DNA of 64,000 nt. It comes from Halorhodospira halophila. GTDB lineage: Bacteria > Pseudomonadota > Gammaproteobacteria > Nitrococcales > Halorhodospiraceae. Positions 30,920 through 40,062 of the stretch are shown piece after piece. The stretch covers positions 50,891-114,890 of the forward strand of contig NZ_NHSN01000015.1 of NCBI RefSeq assembly GCF_016653405.1, given 5' to 3'. The stretch's first letter is position 1. Each line of letters begins with the position of its first letter. The notes below the pieces were generated by a model. That model saw nothing but the letters and a program-made list of their open reading frames with translations, was not told the origin of the DNA and did not search any database. The position numbers and the translations under genes were made by a program.

Positions 30920-33091
30920 ATGAGCGATCGATCCACGAATCCGGAGCCAACGATCGAGACCCAGGGCGAAACGGAGATTCCCCTCGGCAGCAACGAGCGC
31001 GCCCTCACCGGCTGGCAGAAGCAGCTGTTCTTCTGGGCGTGCGCGCTCTATACCGCATTCCACATCTTCACCCTGAACGTGATCCCGCTGGAGACCTGGA
31101 CCTTCCGGATCCTGCACATCGCCGGCGGCCTGTTCATCGGCTTTGCGCTGACCTCGGCGCGGACCCTGGACCGCGACGCGCCGGCCGCGCCCACCGGGAT
31201 GCTCCAGTGGCTGGTGATGCTAGCCAGTACCGCCCTGATGCTATGGGCCCTGGGCGCACTCGGCTACATCGCCTACCTGCTGCAGGTGGATGGCATGTCC
31301 TCCACCCAGCTCCCGCCGTGGCTCGCCCAGCAGTTCGGCTACACCCTGTTCGCCAGCGTGGCCGTCGCCACCCTGGCCGGCTGGTTCCTGCGCAGTCCGG
31401 ACAACCGTGTCCACTGGCCGGACTGGATCCTCGGCTTCGGCGCGCTGATGGTCGGTACCTACATCATCCTGGCGCTGACCCGCTGGCAGCTAGCGGCCGG
31501 AACCCCCTTTGCCGGGGCCCAGGAGCTGTGGATCTCGGCCGCCGGCGTGCTGCTGATCCTGGAGCTGACCCGACGCATCGCCGGCCTGGCGCTGGTGATC
31601 ATCACCGCCATCTTCCTCGTCTACTCCTTCGTCGGGCCGTGGCTGCCCGGCTTCCTGGAGCACCGCGGCTACTCCTTCACCCGCTTCTTCACCTACCTCT
31701 ACACCGACAGCGGGATCCTCGGCCCGACCACCGCGGTCTCCTCGACGTACATCATCCTGTTCATCACCTTCGCCGCCTTCCTGCAGGTCTCCCGGGTCGG
31801 CGATTACTTCGTCAACTTCGCCTTCGCCGTGGCCGGCTGGGCCCGCGGCGGCCCGGCCAAGGTGTCGATCTTCGCCTCCGGGCTGATGGGGATGATCAAC
31901 GGCACCTCCGCCGGCAACGTGGTGGCCACCGGCAGCCTGACCATCCCGCTGATGCGCAAGGTCGGCTACCCGGCCAAGAGCGCCGGCGCCATCGAGGCGA
32001 CCGCCTCCACCGGCGGGCAGCTGGTGCCGCCGATCATGGGCGCCGGCGCCTTCATCATGGCGGAGATCACCGGCATCCCCTATGTGGAGATCATCGCCGC
32101 CGCCATCCTGCCGGCCGCCCTCTACTTCCTGTCGGTCTACTTCATGGTCGACAACGAGGCGGCCAAGATGGGCATGCGCGGGCTGCCGCGGGCGCAGCTG
32201 CCCGGACTGGGGCGGATGCTGCGGCAGGTCTACCTGTTCATCCCCATCCTGGTGCTGATCTTTACCCTCTTCCAGGGCTACTCGGTGATCCGGGCCGGCA
32301 CCGTGGCGATGATCTCGGCGGTGGTGGTCAGCTGGCTGACCCCGGAGGCGATGGGCATCCGCCGCATCCTCCGCGCCCTGGAGATGGGCGGGCGCATGGT
32401 CATCCCGCTGGTGGCGGTGTGCGCCTGCGCCGGCATCATCGTCGGCGTGATCAGCCTCACCGGCGTGGGTACGCGCTTCTCGTCCATGCTGCTGGGGGTG
32501 GCGGACGCCTCCATGCTGCTGGCGATGTTCTTCGCCATGTGCATCTCCATCATGCTGGGGATGGGCATGCCGACGACCGCCGCCTACGCCGTGGCCGCCT
32601 CGGTGGTGGCACCCGGGCTGCAGCAGCTCGGCGTGGAGCCGCTGATCGCCCACTTCTTCGTCTTCTACTACGCGGTCATCTCGGCGATCACCCCGCCGGT
32701 GGCACTGGCTGCCTATGCCGCCGCCGGCATTGCCGGCACCGATCCGCTGCGCACCTCGGTGACGGCGTTCAAGATCGGGCTGGCGGCGTTCATCGTGCCG
32801 TTCATGTTCTTCTACAGCCCGGCCATGCTCGGTGAAGGGACCTGGACGGAGATCGCCCGGGTGGGCGTGACCGCCTCGGTGGGCATCTTCCTGCTGGCCG
32901 CCGCGGTGCAGGGCTGGCTGTTCGGCCACGTCTCGTGGCTGCTGCGCGGCGTGCTGCTCGCCGGTGCCATCTCGATGATCTACGGCGGGATCTACAGCGA
33001 CCTGGCCGGGATCGCGGTAGGCGCGGTGCTGATGGCCTGGCAGTACCGCTTCGCCTCACGGCAGCCGCTGGTGCCGAGCCAGGGCGGCTAG
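30920..33091 (+). CDS. TRAP transporter fused DctQM permease (TAXI type)
   Basis: 723 residues with about 18 membrane segments. An N-terminal part corresponds to the small DctQ subunit (about 25-230), fused to the large DctM subunit (about 230-700). DctM hallmarks visible are SGLMGMINGTSAGNVVATGS, ATASTGGQLVPPIMGAGAF, and GMGMPTTAAYAVAA near residue 550. Fused permeases are the usual partners of TAXI binding proteins. The system uses the sodium or proton gradient to import carboxylates at the inner membrane. The Shine-Dalgarno sequence (GAGG) is a little distant. Confidence 0.92.
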   Translation: MSDRSTNPEPTIETQGETEIPLGSNERALTGWQKQLFFWACALYTAFHIFTLNVIPLETWTFRILHIAGGLFIGFALTSARTLDRDAPAAPTGMLQWLVMLASTALMLWALGALGYIAYLLQVDGMSSTQLPPWLAQQFGYTLFASVAVATLAGWFLRSPDNRVHWPDWILGFGALMVGTYIILALTRWQLAAGTPFAGAQELWISAAGVLLILELTRRIAGLALVIITAIFLVYSFVGPWLPGFLEHRGYSFTRFFTYLYTDSGILGPTTAVSSTYIILFITFAAFLQVSRVGDYFVNFAFAVAGWARGGPAKVSIFASGLMGMINGTSAGNVVATGSLTIPLMRKVGYPAKSAGAIEATASTGGQLVPPIMGAGAFIMAEITGIPYVEIIAAAILPAALYFLSVYFMVDNEAAKMGMRGLPRAQLPGLGRMLRQVYLFIPILVLIFTLFQGYSVIRAGTVAMISAVVVSWLTPEAMGIRRILRALEMGGRMVIPLVAVCACAGIIVGVISLTGVGTRFSSMLLGVADASMLLAMFFAMCISIMLGMGMPTTAAYAVAASVVAPGLQQLGVEPLIAHFFVFYYAVISAITPPVALAAYAAAGIAGTDPLRTSVTAFKIGLAAFIVPFMFFYSPAMLGEGTWTEIARVGVTASVGIFLLAAAVQGWLFGHVSWLLRGVLLAGAISMIYGGIYSDLAGIAVGAVLMAWQYRFASRQPLVPSQGG

Positions 33092-33097
33092 GCCGGC

Positions 33098-34030
33098 TTG
33101 GCGGGCGCCCTGGCCAGCGCCCTGGCGGCGGTCTTCGGACTCATCGCCCTGGGCCACGTGCTGCGCCGTCAGGAGGTCGTTCCGCCCCTGTTCTGGGACG
33201 GGGCGGAGCGGCTGACCTACTACTTCGCCCTGCCGGCGCTGCTGGTGGTGCGGCTGGCCGAGGCACCGCTGCGCGAGATGCCACTGCTGCCCGTAGTGGC
33301 CATCCTCGCCGGCGGCGTGGCGATCGCCGGCGCCCTGCTGCTCCTCGCCCGGCCGCTGCTGGAGCCGGACGGCCCCGGCTTCACCTCGGCGCTGCAGGGC
33401 ACCTTCCGGCCCAACACCTACGTGGGACTGGCCACGGCGGCGGCACTGTTCGGCACCGAGGGGGTGACCCTGGCGGCGATCAGCCTGGCGGTCCTCGTCC
33501 CCCTGGTGAACCTGCTGGCGGTGGCGGCCCTGATCCGCTACGGCCGGCGCACCGGACGTCAGGCACCCGGCTTCTGGGCGAGCCTGGCGCGCAACCCGCT
33601 GGTGCTCGCCTGTCTGCTCGGCGTCGCACTCAGCCTGCTGCCGGTGGGCTTGCCGGCACCGCTGGCCGCCTTCCTCGATGCGCTGGGCCAGGCCGCGCTG
33701 CCGCTGGGCCTGATGGCGGTGGGCGCCGGGCTGTACTGGGGGCAGATCGGCCGCCATCCGCGGCTGCTGATCGCATCATCGGCCATCAAGCTCCTGCTCC
33801 TGCCTGCCGGCGTCGGCGCCGTAGTCCTGGCCGCCGGCCTGGACGCGACCACCGGGGCGGTGCTCGTGCTCTTCGCCGGGGTACCGGCCTCGGCGTCGTG
33901 CTACATCCTCGCCCGCCAGCTCGGTGGCGATGCCCCGCTGATGGCCTCGATCCTCACCGTGCAGACCGTCGCCGCCGTGGCCACCCTGCCCTTGGTGATT
34001 GGCGGTTTTCTGGCCATCAGCGGCGGCTGA
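33098..34030 (+). CDS. AEC-family (auxin efflux carrier-like) permease
   Basis: 310 residues, about ten membrane segments in two inverted halves, with the AEC marker FRPNTYVGLATAAALFG and an Asn/Pro-broken helix near residue 105. The C-terminal FAGVPASASCYILARQLGGD is also typical. It starts with TTG at 33098, six bases after the TRAP permease stop, so it is likely co-transcribed. AEC proteins export or import malonate-like organic acids, which would match a carboxylate TRAP system, but the substrate is unproven. Confidence 0.82.
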   Translation: MAGALASALAAVFGLIALGHVLRRQEVVPPLFWDGAERLTYYFALPALLVVRLAEAPLREMPLLPVVAILAGGVAIAGALLLLARPLLEPDGPGFTSALQGTFRPNTYVGLATAAALFGTEGVTLAAISLAVLVPLVNLLAVAALIRYGRRTGRQAPGFWASLARNPLVLACLLGVALSLLPVGLPAPLAAFLDALGQAALPLGLMAVGAGLYWGQIGRHPRLLIASSAIKLLLLPAGVGAVVLAAGLDATTGAVLVLFAGVPASASCYILARQLGGDAPLMASILTVQTVAAVATLPLVIGGFLAISGG

Positions 34031-34047
34031 CCGCCACGCCCGGTGAC

Positions 34048-34224
34048 CTACCAGGGCAGCCCCATGGACTGCTGCTGGTAGGTCCGGCGCATCAGCTCCT
34101 CGGCGTGGGCCTCGGCCTGGCGCTGCTGCTCGTAGCCGCTGCCGTGGGCGATCCGGGTGCCGTCCTGGTGGAAGAGCTCGAAGGCCCAGCGCCCGTCGGG
34201 CTCGCGGTAGGTCTCGTAGTACAT
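34048..34224 (-). CDS. Small DUF1508/YegP-like protein
   Basis: A 58-residue frame from ATG 34224 (GAGGAG six bases upstream) to TAG. It reads MYYETYREPDGRWAFELF, then an HQDGTRIAHGSGY turn and a Gln/Glu-rich helix. The beta-hairpin pattern (dGrwyFeLf..dG..ia.s.gY) is like one repeat of DUF1508 proteins such as YegP. Regular codon bias and a good ribosome site support a real gene. Function unknown. It is convergent with the AEC gene. Confidence 0.7.
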   Translation of the reverse strand: MYYETYREPDGRWAFELFHQDGTRIAHGSGYEQQRQAEAHAEELMRRTYQQQSMGLPW

Positions 34225-34279
34225 GGCTGCTCCTCGGCGCCACCTCCCCTGCCGCCAAGGATAACGCGCGGCGCCGGGG

Positions 34280-36895
34280 TCAGCCGTCGCCGGCGATCCC
34301 CGACAGCAGGGCCGCCAGCCGTTGCCGGTCCACCGGCTTGGTCAGGTAGTCGTCACAGCCGGCGGCCAGACACTCCTCGCGGACCTGGTCCACGGCGTGG
34401 GCGCTCAGGGCGACGATGGGGGTGCGCGCACACGCTTGCTCGGCCTCCTGGGCGCGGATGGCCCGCACCGCATCGGGCCCGTTGAGCCCGGGCATCTGCA
34501 CGTCCATGAGCACCAGGTCCCAGTCCTGCTCCCGCCAGGCGGCCACCGCCTGGCGGCCATCCTCCACCAGCGTCGGATGGACGCCGGCCAGCTCCAGCTG
34601 CGCCTGGATGAGCAGGGCGTTGGTGGCGTCGTCCTCGGCGACCAGCACGCGCAGGCCGGCGGCCTGCCCGGAGACCGCTGCGCCGGGGCCTTCGGCGCGG
34701 GGTGGCTCCGCGCGGGGCAGCCGCGCCGTGAAGGAGAACGTGGACCCCTGCCCCGGCTCGCTGGCCACCGCCAGGCGCCCGTCCATCAGTCGCACCAGCT
34801 CGTGGCAGATGCGCAGGCCCAGGCCGTTGCCGGGCTGGCGCCGGAAGGACGGGTTGCCCTGGGCGAACGCCTTGAAGATGTGCTCGCGATCCCCGGGGGC
34901 GATGCCCACGCCGGTATCGTGGACGGCGACGTAGAGCCGTCCGGTCCCCTCCGGTGCAACCTCCAGCACTACCTCGCCGCGCTCGGTGAACTGGATGGCG
35001 TTGCTGACCAGGTTGTGCACGACCTGCCCGAAGCGGGTGGCGTCGCCGCGCACCCACTGCGGGGTACCCGGCGCCTCGCGGACGCGAAGCGCCAGCCCGG
35101 CCTCCTCGGCGACGGCGCGCAGGACCGCCACCTGCCGCTCGATCACCTCGGCAAGCTCGAAGGGCTCGTCGCGCAGGGTCAACCGCCCCGACTCCATCCG
35201 CGAGAGATCCATCAGCGTGTCGATCAGCGCCAGCAGCTTCTCGCTGGCGCTGCGGCACAGGTCGAGGTACTCGCGCTGCTGCCCGGTCAGCTCGGTGGCC
35301 TGGAGCAGGTCGGTGAAGCCGTAGATGGCGTTGAGCGGCGTGCGCAGGTCGTGGCTGACCGCGGCGAGGAAGGTCTGGCGGTCGCGGTCGGCCTGGGCGC
35401 GGGCCCGCTCGGCCGCGACCCGTTCGGTGTTGTCGATGCCCACGGCCTGGAAGTGGCTGATCAGGCCATCCTCGTCGAAGAAGGCCTGGCAGGTCCACTG
35501 CACCCAGCGCTGCTCGCCGGTGGCGGCGGTAACCGGCAGCTCCAAGGTACCCACCGGCTCGGAGCGGTTGAAACGGCACAGGAAGGCCTCGAGCTGCTCG
35601 CGCTGCTCCGGCGCCAGCCATTCGATCCAGCGCCGACCATCCATCTCTGGCGCCGGCACCCCGAACAATTCCGCCACCATGCGGTTGGCGTAGAGCAGCG
35701 TGGTATCCGGCAGAAAACGCTGGATCAGATGGGGGTGGTAGTCGAGGATCTCCAGCATCTGGTCGCGCTCGCGCTGGAGGCGCTTGCGCCGGCTGATGTC
35801 CTGGAAGGAGATCACCGCGCCGGTGATCCCGTCGTCCTCGTCGCGCAGGGGCGCAGCGTAGACGAGCACGTCGAAACCGCGGCCGTCCATCCGCCAGAAG
35901 TAGTCCTGCCACGCCTCCAGGGGTTCGCCGGTGCGAATCACCCGGAAGATCGGGCACGCCTGCGCGGGGTACGGGCTGCCGTCCGGGTGGCTGTGGTGGG
36001 TCAGTGCGTGGGCGTCCCGGCCGAGGGCTGCCTCCTCGGAGGGAAAGCCGAGCAGCTGCCGGGCCGCGGGATTGAGGAAGGTGAAGCGCCCGGCCCGGTC
36101 GAGCCCGCAGACGCCCTCATTGATGGCCTCGAGCAGCCGGTCGCGCTCGCCCTGCAGGCGCACATGCTCGCTGATGTCCTCGACCATCCCGTCGAAGACG
36201 GTCCGGCCCTGCTCGTCCTCCACCCGGCGGACCGACAGCCGCAGCCACAGCGGCCGGCCTCGCAGCGTGCGGGCCTGCAGCTCGACCCAGCCGACGTGGC
36301 CGTGGCGTTCGATCAGGTCGCTGATCTCGGCCCGGCGCTGCGGATCGCGGTAGAGCGCCGACACCGGCGTGGCCAGCAGCTCCGCCTCGCTCTCGGCCTC
36401 GAAGAGCTCGACCATGGCCGGATTGACCTCGAGAAAGCGCCCCGCCGGGCCGGGGGTGTTGCGGTAGATGCCCACCGGCAAGGAGCGGAAGAGGTCGTGG
36501 AAGACCTCGAGCCGGCGCTGATAGCGCCGTATATCGGTGATGTCGTGGACGATGGAGTAGAGGTACTGCCGGCCGCCGAGCTCCAGCGGCCCGCTGTAGA
36601 CCTCGACGTCGCGGACCTCGCCACCCTGCACGCGGTGCTGGAAGCGGAAGTAGCGACGCTGCTCGGCCCGTGCCCGGGCCATTTCGGCGTGCACCTGCGC
36701 ATCATCGAGGGTATTGATGTCCTGGATGCGCATGCCGCAGAGCTCCGCCCGGGGGTACCCGTAGAAGCGCACGGCACTGGGGTTGGCGTCGAGGATGGCC
36801 CCGGATTCCGGGTCGATGAGCAGTTTGACCGCGGTATTGTCGGCGAACATGCGGGCGTAGAGCCGCTGCGCCTCGGTCTGCTCCGATCCGTTCAT
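34280..36895 (-). CDS. Hybrid sensor histidine kinase (PAS x4-HisKA-HATPase-REC)
   Basis: 871 soluble residues. Four PAS domains lie at about 15-125, 130-245, 252-370 and 378-495. The HisKA box has His515 in SHDLRTPLNA, then the HATPase (LVSNAIQFTERG, DTGVGIAPG, GNGLGLRI) and a receiver (LVLMDVQMPG, conserved Lys in LTKPVD). The third PAS has the segment HHSHPDGSPYPAQACPI seen in many redox or light-sensing PAS kinases, with a Cys and His that might bind a cofactor. The catalytic half is a close relative of the kinase at 6064-8040. The downstream partner is unknown. All catalytic residues are present. Confidence 0.92.
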   Translation of the reverse strand: MNGSEQTEAQRLYARMFADNTAVKLLIDPESGAILDANPSAVRFYGYPRAELCGMRIQDINTLDDAQVHAEMARARAEQRRYFRFQHRVQGGEVRDVEVYSGPLELGGRQYLYSIVHDITDIRRYQRRLEVFHDLFRSLPVGIYRNTPGPAGRFLEVNPAMVELFEAESEAELLATPVSALYRDPQRRAEISDLIERHGHVGWVELQARTLRGRPLWLRLSVRRVEDEQGRTVFDGMVEDISEHVRLQGERDRLLEAINEGVCGLDRAGRFTFLNPAARQLLGFPSEEAALGRDAHALTHHSHPDGSPYPAQACPIFRVIRTGEPLEAWQDYFWRMDGRGFDVLVYAAPLRDEDDGITGAVISFQDISRRKRLQRERDQMLEILDYHPHLIQRFLPDTTLLYANRMVAELFGVPAPEMDGRRWIEWLAPEQREQLEAFLCRFNRSEPVGTLELPVTAATGEQRWVQWTCQAFFDEDGLISHFQAVGIDNTERVAAERARAQADRDRQTFLAAVSHDLRTPLNAIYGFTDLLQATELTGQQREYLDLCRSASEKLLALIDTLMDLSRMESGRLTLRDEPFELAEVIERQVAVLRAVAEEAGLALRVREAPGTPQWVRGDATRFGQVVHNLVSNAIQFTERGEVVLEVAPEGTGRLYVAVHDTGVGIAPGDREHIFKAFAQGNPSFRRQPGNGLGLRICHELVRLMDGRLAVASEPGQGSTFSFTARLPRAEPPRAEGPGAAVSGQAAGLRVLVAEDDATNALLIQAQLELAGVHPTLVEDGRQAVAAWREQDWDLVLMDVQMPGLNGPDAVRAIRAQEAEQACARTPIVALSAHAVDQVREECLAAGCDDYLTKPVDRQRLAALLSGIAGDG

Positions 36896-36996
36896 GACAG
36901 TCCCTGCCAGCGCTGCCGCCCACCGGTTTCAACTCCGATGCACCATACCATTGCCTTGCGTTTCGTGGGGCTGCGCGACACCGTGTCGCGGCCGCC

Positions 36997-38553
36997 TCAA
37001 CCGCCGCGCCGGTCGCTTCCGGCGTCGATCAGCCCCAGGCCCTGCCAGACCGGCAGGCGCTCGCGCAGGATCCCCCGGGCGCGCTCCTGGAGCTCGCGCA
37101 GGTTGGCCCGCTCGCCTTCCAACACCTGGCCATCGCGCACCATCCGCCGACCCACTGGACGAAAACGCGACCAGACGGCCTCGGCCAGCCGCTCCGCACG
37201 CTGCGGGGCCCCCTGGCGCAGCGCCGCCAGGGCGACGATCTCGGTGTCCGAGGCGGCCACGGCGCTGCCGATGGCCGGCGCGGGCAGATGGCCGTGGGCT
37301 TCATCCTCGAGGATGCGCTCGGCGAGCAGCTCGGCCAACCGCCCCGCGGGCCCGGGATCAGCCGGTGGCTGCGCCGGGTGGGCCTGTCCGGTGGCGACCA
37401 GCACGGCGCACGCCTGGATCAGCGCCGGCAGCTCGACCCCGGTGGCCTGTCGCAGGTCGCCGAGGGTGGTCGGACCGCGGGCGATGCGATCCATCAGCGG
37501 CTGGTAGATCCGCGCCTGCCCGGTCAGCTCGCCGAGGTGGGTGTGGAAGACCGGGGTCATCTCGGCGCGGGTGAGCAGCGGCGCCACCGCGGTCTGGAGC
37601 ACGGCGGCGTCCTGCTGCGCCGGCGTGCCACGGCGGCTGCCCTTGATGAAGACGTCCCGGCGGAATACCCGGTTCACCGCGTAGTCGCGCAGCAGCTCGC
37701 GGTAGTGGGGATCGGCGACGTCCTCCAGGGCCGCACGTGCCGGCTCGGGAAGGCTCAGGGCGTCGTAGTTCTCCAACAGATCGGCGGAGCCGACGTAGTC
37801 CAGGCGGGCCGGCGCCAGCTCGGCGAGCACGTCGGTGAAGTACAGGGGCTGCGCCGCGGTGTTGAGGTACTCGTGGGCCAGGTAGGTCGACTCCCGGGCG
37901 ATGTCGCCGAGCCCGTCGAGCTTGGCCGGCGCCGCCGGGTGGCGCTCGAAGTAGGCGAGCCCGGCCTCGCGGAGCTGCTGCATGAAGGCCAGGCCGGACT
38001 CGACCTGCCGGTCGCTGCGCCCGGGGTGGCGGGCGGCGTGCTCGCACAGCAGCCGCTGGAAGGGCAGCACCCCGGCCCAGCCGGGCATGGCGTTGTAGCT
38101 GACGTAGACCAGGCCGCCCGGCTTCAGCCAGCGCTCCAGGAAACGCACGATGGCCTGCCGGTTGGCCGGGCTGACCCAGGCGTAGATCCCGTGCAGGGTG
38201 ATGTAGTCGAAGGGGGCCAGCGCGGCGTCGGGCCACTGCGCCGCCTCGGCGAAGCTCGCCTCGTGGAAGGTGACGTTCTCCAGCCCGGCCGCCGCGGCCT
38301 GATCGCGGGCGTTGGCGATCTGCCCGGGCAGGAAGTCGATGCCGACGAATTCGGCGTGGGGATTGGCGGCGGCGAGCAGGTTGGTGCCCAGCCCCTGGCC
38401 GCAGCCGAGCTCGGCGTAGCGAAACGGCCGGGCCGGATCCGGCGCTGGCTCGCCCTGGAGACGGGCCACGAAGCTCAGATAGCCCGGGGCGAGCTCGCGG
38501 TAGAAGCCGCTGATGTAGTTGATATCCGAGACGTAACCGCCGCTCCAGTCCAT
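36997..38553 (-). CDS. SAM-dependent methyltransferase with C-terminal regulatory domain
   Basis: 518 residues. The N-terminal class I methyltransferase fold (about 40-190) has the SAM motif AELGCGQGLGTNLLAAANP, motif II acid in FVGIDFLPGQIANAR, and FDYITLHGIYAWVS. The central and C-terminal part (about 215-510) matches the methyltransferase regulatory domain found in PF10119-type proteins. ATG 38553 is chosen for GGGGAGAG just upstream. The methyl acceptor is unknown. It is divergent from the SRPBCC gene. Confidence 0.85.
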   Translation of the reverse strand: MDWSGGYVSDINYISGFYRELAPGYLSFVARLQGEPAPDPARPFRYAELGCGQGLGTNLLAAANPHAEFVGIDFLPGQIANARDQAAAAGLENVTFHEASFAEAAQWPDAALAPFDYITLHGIYAWVSPANRQAIVRFLERWLKPGGLVYVSYNAMPGWAGVLPFQRLLCEHAARHPGRSDRQVESGLAFMQQLREAGLAYFERHPAAPAKLDGLGDIARESTYLAHEYLNTAAQPLYFTDVLAELAPARLDYVGSADLLENYDALSLPEPARAALEDVADPHYRELLRDYAVNRVFRRDVFIKGSRRGTPAQQDAAVLQTAVAPLLTRAEMTPVFHTHLGELTGQARIYQPLMDRIARGPTTLGDLRQATGVELPALIQACAVLVATGQAHPAQPPADPGPAGRLAELLAERILEDEAHGHLPAPAIGSAVAASDTEIVALAALRQGAPQRAERLAEAVWSRFRPVGRRMVRDGQVLEGERANLRELQERARGILRERLPVWQGLGLIDAGSDRRGG

Positions 38554-38682
38554 GCTCTCTCCCCTTTTGGCGCGCCACGGTACCAGTTTCCGGGCAGCCT
38601 GCCTGCCCGACCGGCACAAGGGGGAGCCCGTGTGCCGCGGGCGGCGCTCGCCAGGGCGGCGCCGCGCGACTAGAGTGACGGT

Positions 38683-39240
38683 ATGCGCCGTGGACTATTC
38701 GCCATCGCCCTGGTGGTCGTGATCGGCGCCGTCCACCCCCCGGCCGGCGCCGTGGAGATCCTTGAGCGGGATTTCCAGGTCGCGCGTCCCGACTACCAGC
38801 TGCGCGTCGTCGCCCGGATCGACGCCCCGCGCGAGGCGGTCTGGGCAGTGCTCACCGACTACGAGCGACTCTCCGAACTCTCTCCCGGCCTGCTGGAGAG
38901 CCGGATCGTACCGGACGGCGCCGGCGAGGCCGTCCTGGTGGCCACCGTCACCGAGGGGTGTCTGGTGCTGATCTGCCGCCGGGTGCGCCGCGTCGAGGCC
39001 ATGGAGGAGGAACCACCGGAACGCATCCGGGCGCGCATCCTGCCGGAACACAGCGATCTGCGCCGCGGCGTGACCGAGTGGCTGCTCGAGGCCGACGGCG
39101 AGGCGACCCGCATCACCGTCGACAGCCATATCCGGCCCGACTTCTGGGTACCACCGGGCATCGGCCCGCGCCACATGCAGCGCACCTTCCTCAGTGATCT
39201 AACCGAGTTGATGGAGCAGGTTGAGCGCATCGCGCAATAA
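38683..39240 (+). CDS. Secreted SRPBCC/START-like (polyketide cyclase-type) protein
   Basis: 185 residues with an N-terminal signal peptide (MRRGLFAIALVVVIGAVHPPAGA). An SRPBCC fold follows: VVARIDAPREAVWAVLTDYERLS at its first strand-helix, and a C-terminal long helix (HMQRTFLSDLTELMEQVERI). Such domains bind hydrophobic ligands in an inner cavity. The exported version is probably periplasmic, possibly for lipid or quinone handling. No ligand can be assigned. It converges with the CPXCG gene. Confidence 0.82.
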   Translation: MRRGLFAIALVVVIGAVHPPAGAVEILERDFQVARPDYQLRVVARIDAPREAVWAVLTDYERLSELSPGLLESRIVPDGAGEAVLVATVTEGCLVLICRRVRRVEAMEEEPPERIRARILPEHSDLRRGVTEWLLEADGEATRITVDSHIRPDFWVPPGIGPRHMQRTFLSDLTELMEQVERIAQ

Positions 39241-39262
39241 ACGGGTCCGCTAGCACCGGCGC

Positions 39263-39463
39263 TTAGTCGTCATCCCGACGCAGGACCACCTCCGGCTCGT
39301 CGTCCCCCATGGACCAGCGCACCGCCACCTGGATCGGTGCGCAGCAGACCGGACAGTCCTCCACGTAATCCGTGTCCTCTCCATCGGTGTCGAGGAGCAG
39401 CTGGAATGGCTCACCGCAGTAGGGGCACGAGACACTCCTTTCCGGCCGCCAATCGGAATACAT
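39263..39463 (-). CDS. CPXCG-motif cysteine-rich small protein
   Basis: 66 residues with two zinc-type knuckles, CPYCGEPF and CPVCCAPI, separated by a short acidic stretch (DTDGEDTDYVED). This is the CPXCG family of small zinc-binding proteins, function unknown. GAGG six bases before the ATG supports it. The second knuckle has an extra Cys (CPVCC). Confidence 0.85.
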   Translation of the reverse strand: MYSDWRPERSVSCPYCGEPFQLLLDTDGEDTDYVEDCPVCCAPIQVAVRWSMGDDEPEVVLRRDDD

Positions 39464-39518
39464 GGCTCACCTCGTCGTCACTGCACGCCCCGGCGATGCG
39501 AGCATCACGCCGACAGCC

Positions 39519-40016
39519 CTAACGATTCCCCAGCTCCATCACGCCCGGCAGCCGGCGCGGTCGCCACACGCCGAGGACCACATTGGCGATGCAGATGATC
39601 AGCACCACCCAGAGCACCAGCGGCTCGTTGTGGACGTTGCGCGGGATCTCGTCGACGCCGATGCGACCAGCGGCGGCCGCATCGGCCGCCGCGGCGACCT
39701 GCACCGCATTGCCGTGGATGAAGGCCAGGGTGGCCGAGAAGATGCTGAAGCTGAGGATACCCTTGATCCACACCCAGCCGGCCTGCCGGAAGCCAGTGTA
39801 GAGGGCCATGCTCATCAGCCCGGAGAGGAAGACCAGCGCCAGCGAGGGCAACAGCAGCCAATTGCCGATGGCGGCGATGCTGCCGCGGATGACGGCGTAC
39901 TCCTCGATGGCCGTCGGCTCCGGGGCCAGGCCGAGCAGGATCAGGTGCACGGCCACGGCCCCGGTGAAGCCGATGGCCCCGAGGGTGTGGAGGATCTTGA
40001 GCGACTTGATCAGCAT
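39519..40016 (-). CDS. Four-helix membrane protein (DUF2269-like)
   Basis: 165 residues with four hydrophobic helices. The first begins LKILHTLGAIGFTGAVAVHLI, carrying two His that could ligate heme as in other DUF2269-type or copper-resistance-like membrane proteins. The loop AAAADAAAAGRIGVDEIP is low-complexity. It sits 46 bases after the MFS gene on the same strand and is probably co-transcribed with it. No function is established. Confidence 0.7.
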   Translation of the reverse strand: MLIKSLKILHTLGAIGFTGAVAVHLILLGLAPEPTAIEEYAVIRGSIAAIGNWLLLPSLALVFLSGLMSMALYTGFRQAGWVWIKGILSFSIFSATLAFIHGNAVQVAAAADAAAAGRIGVDEIPRNVHNEPLVLWVVLIICIANVVLGVWRPRRLPGVMELGNR

Positions 40017-40062
40017 GGATGCTCTCCGCTGCGCGGTCCGGTGACAATCCCGGCGCCCCGGC

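Noticed and set aside
36703-36932. Alternative upstream start for the four-PAS kinase region in another frame
   Set aside because: It shows no domain, while ATG 36895 gives a normal PAS start.
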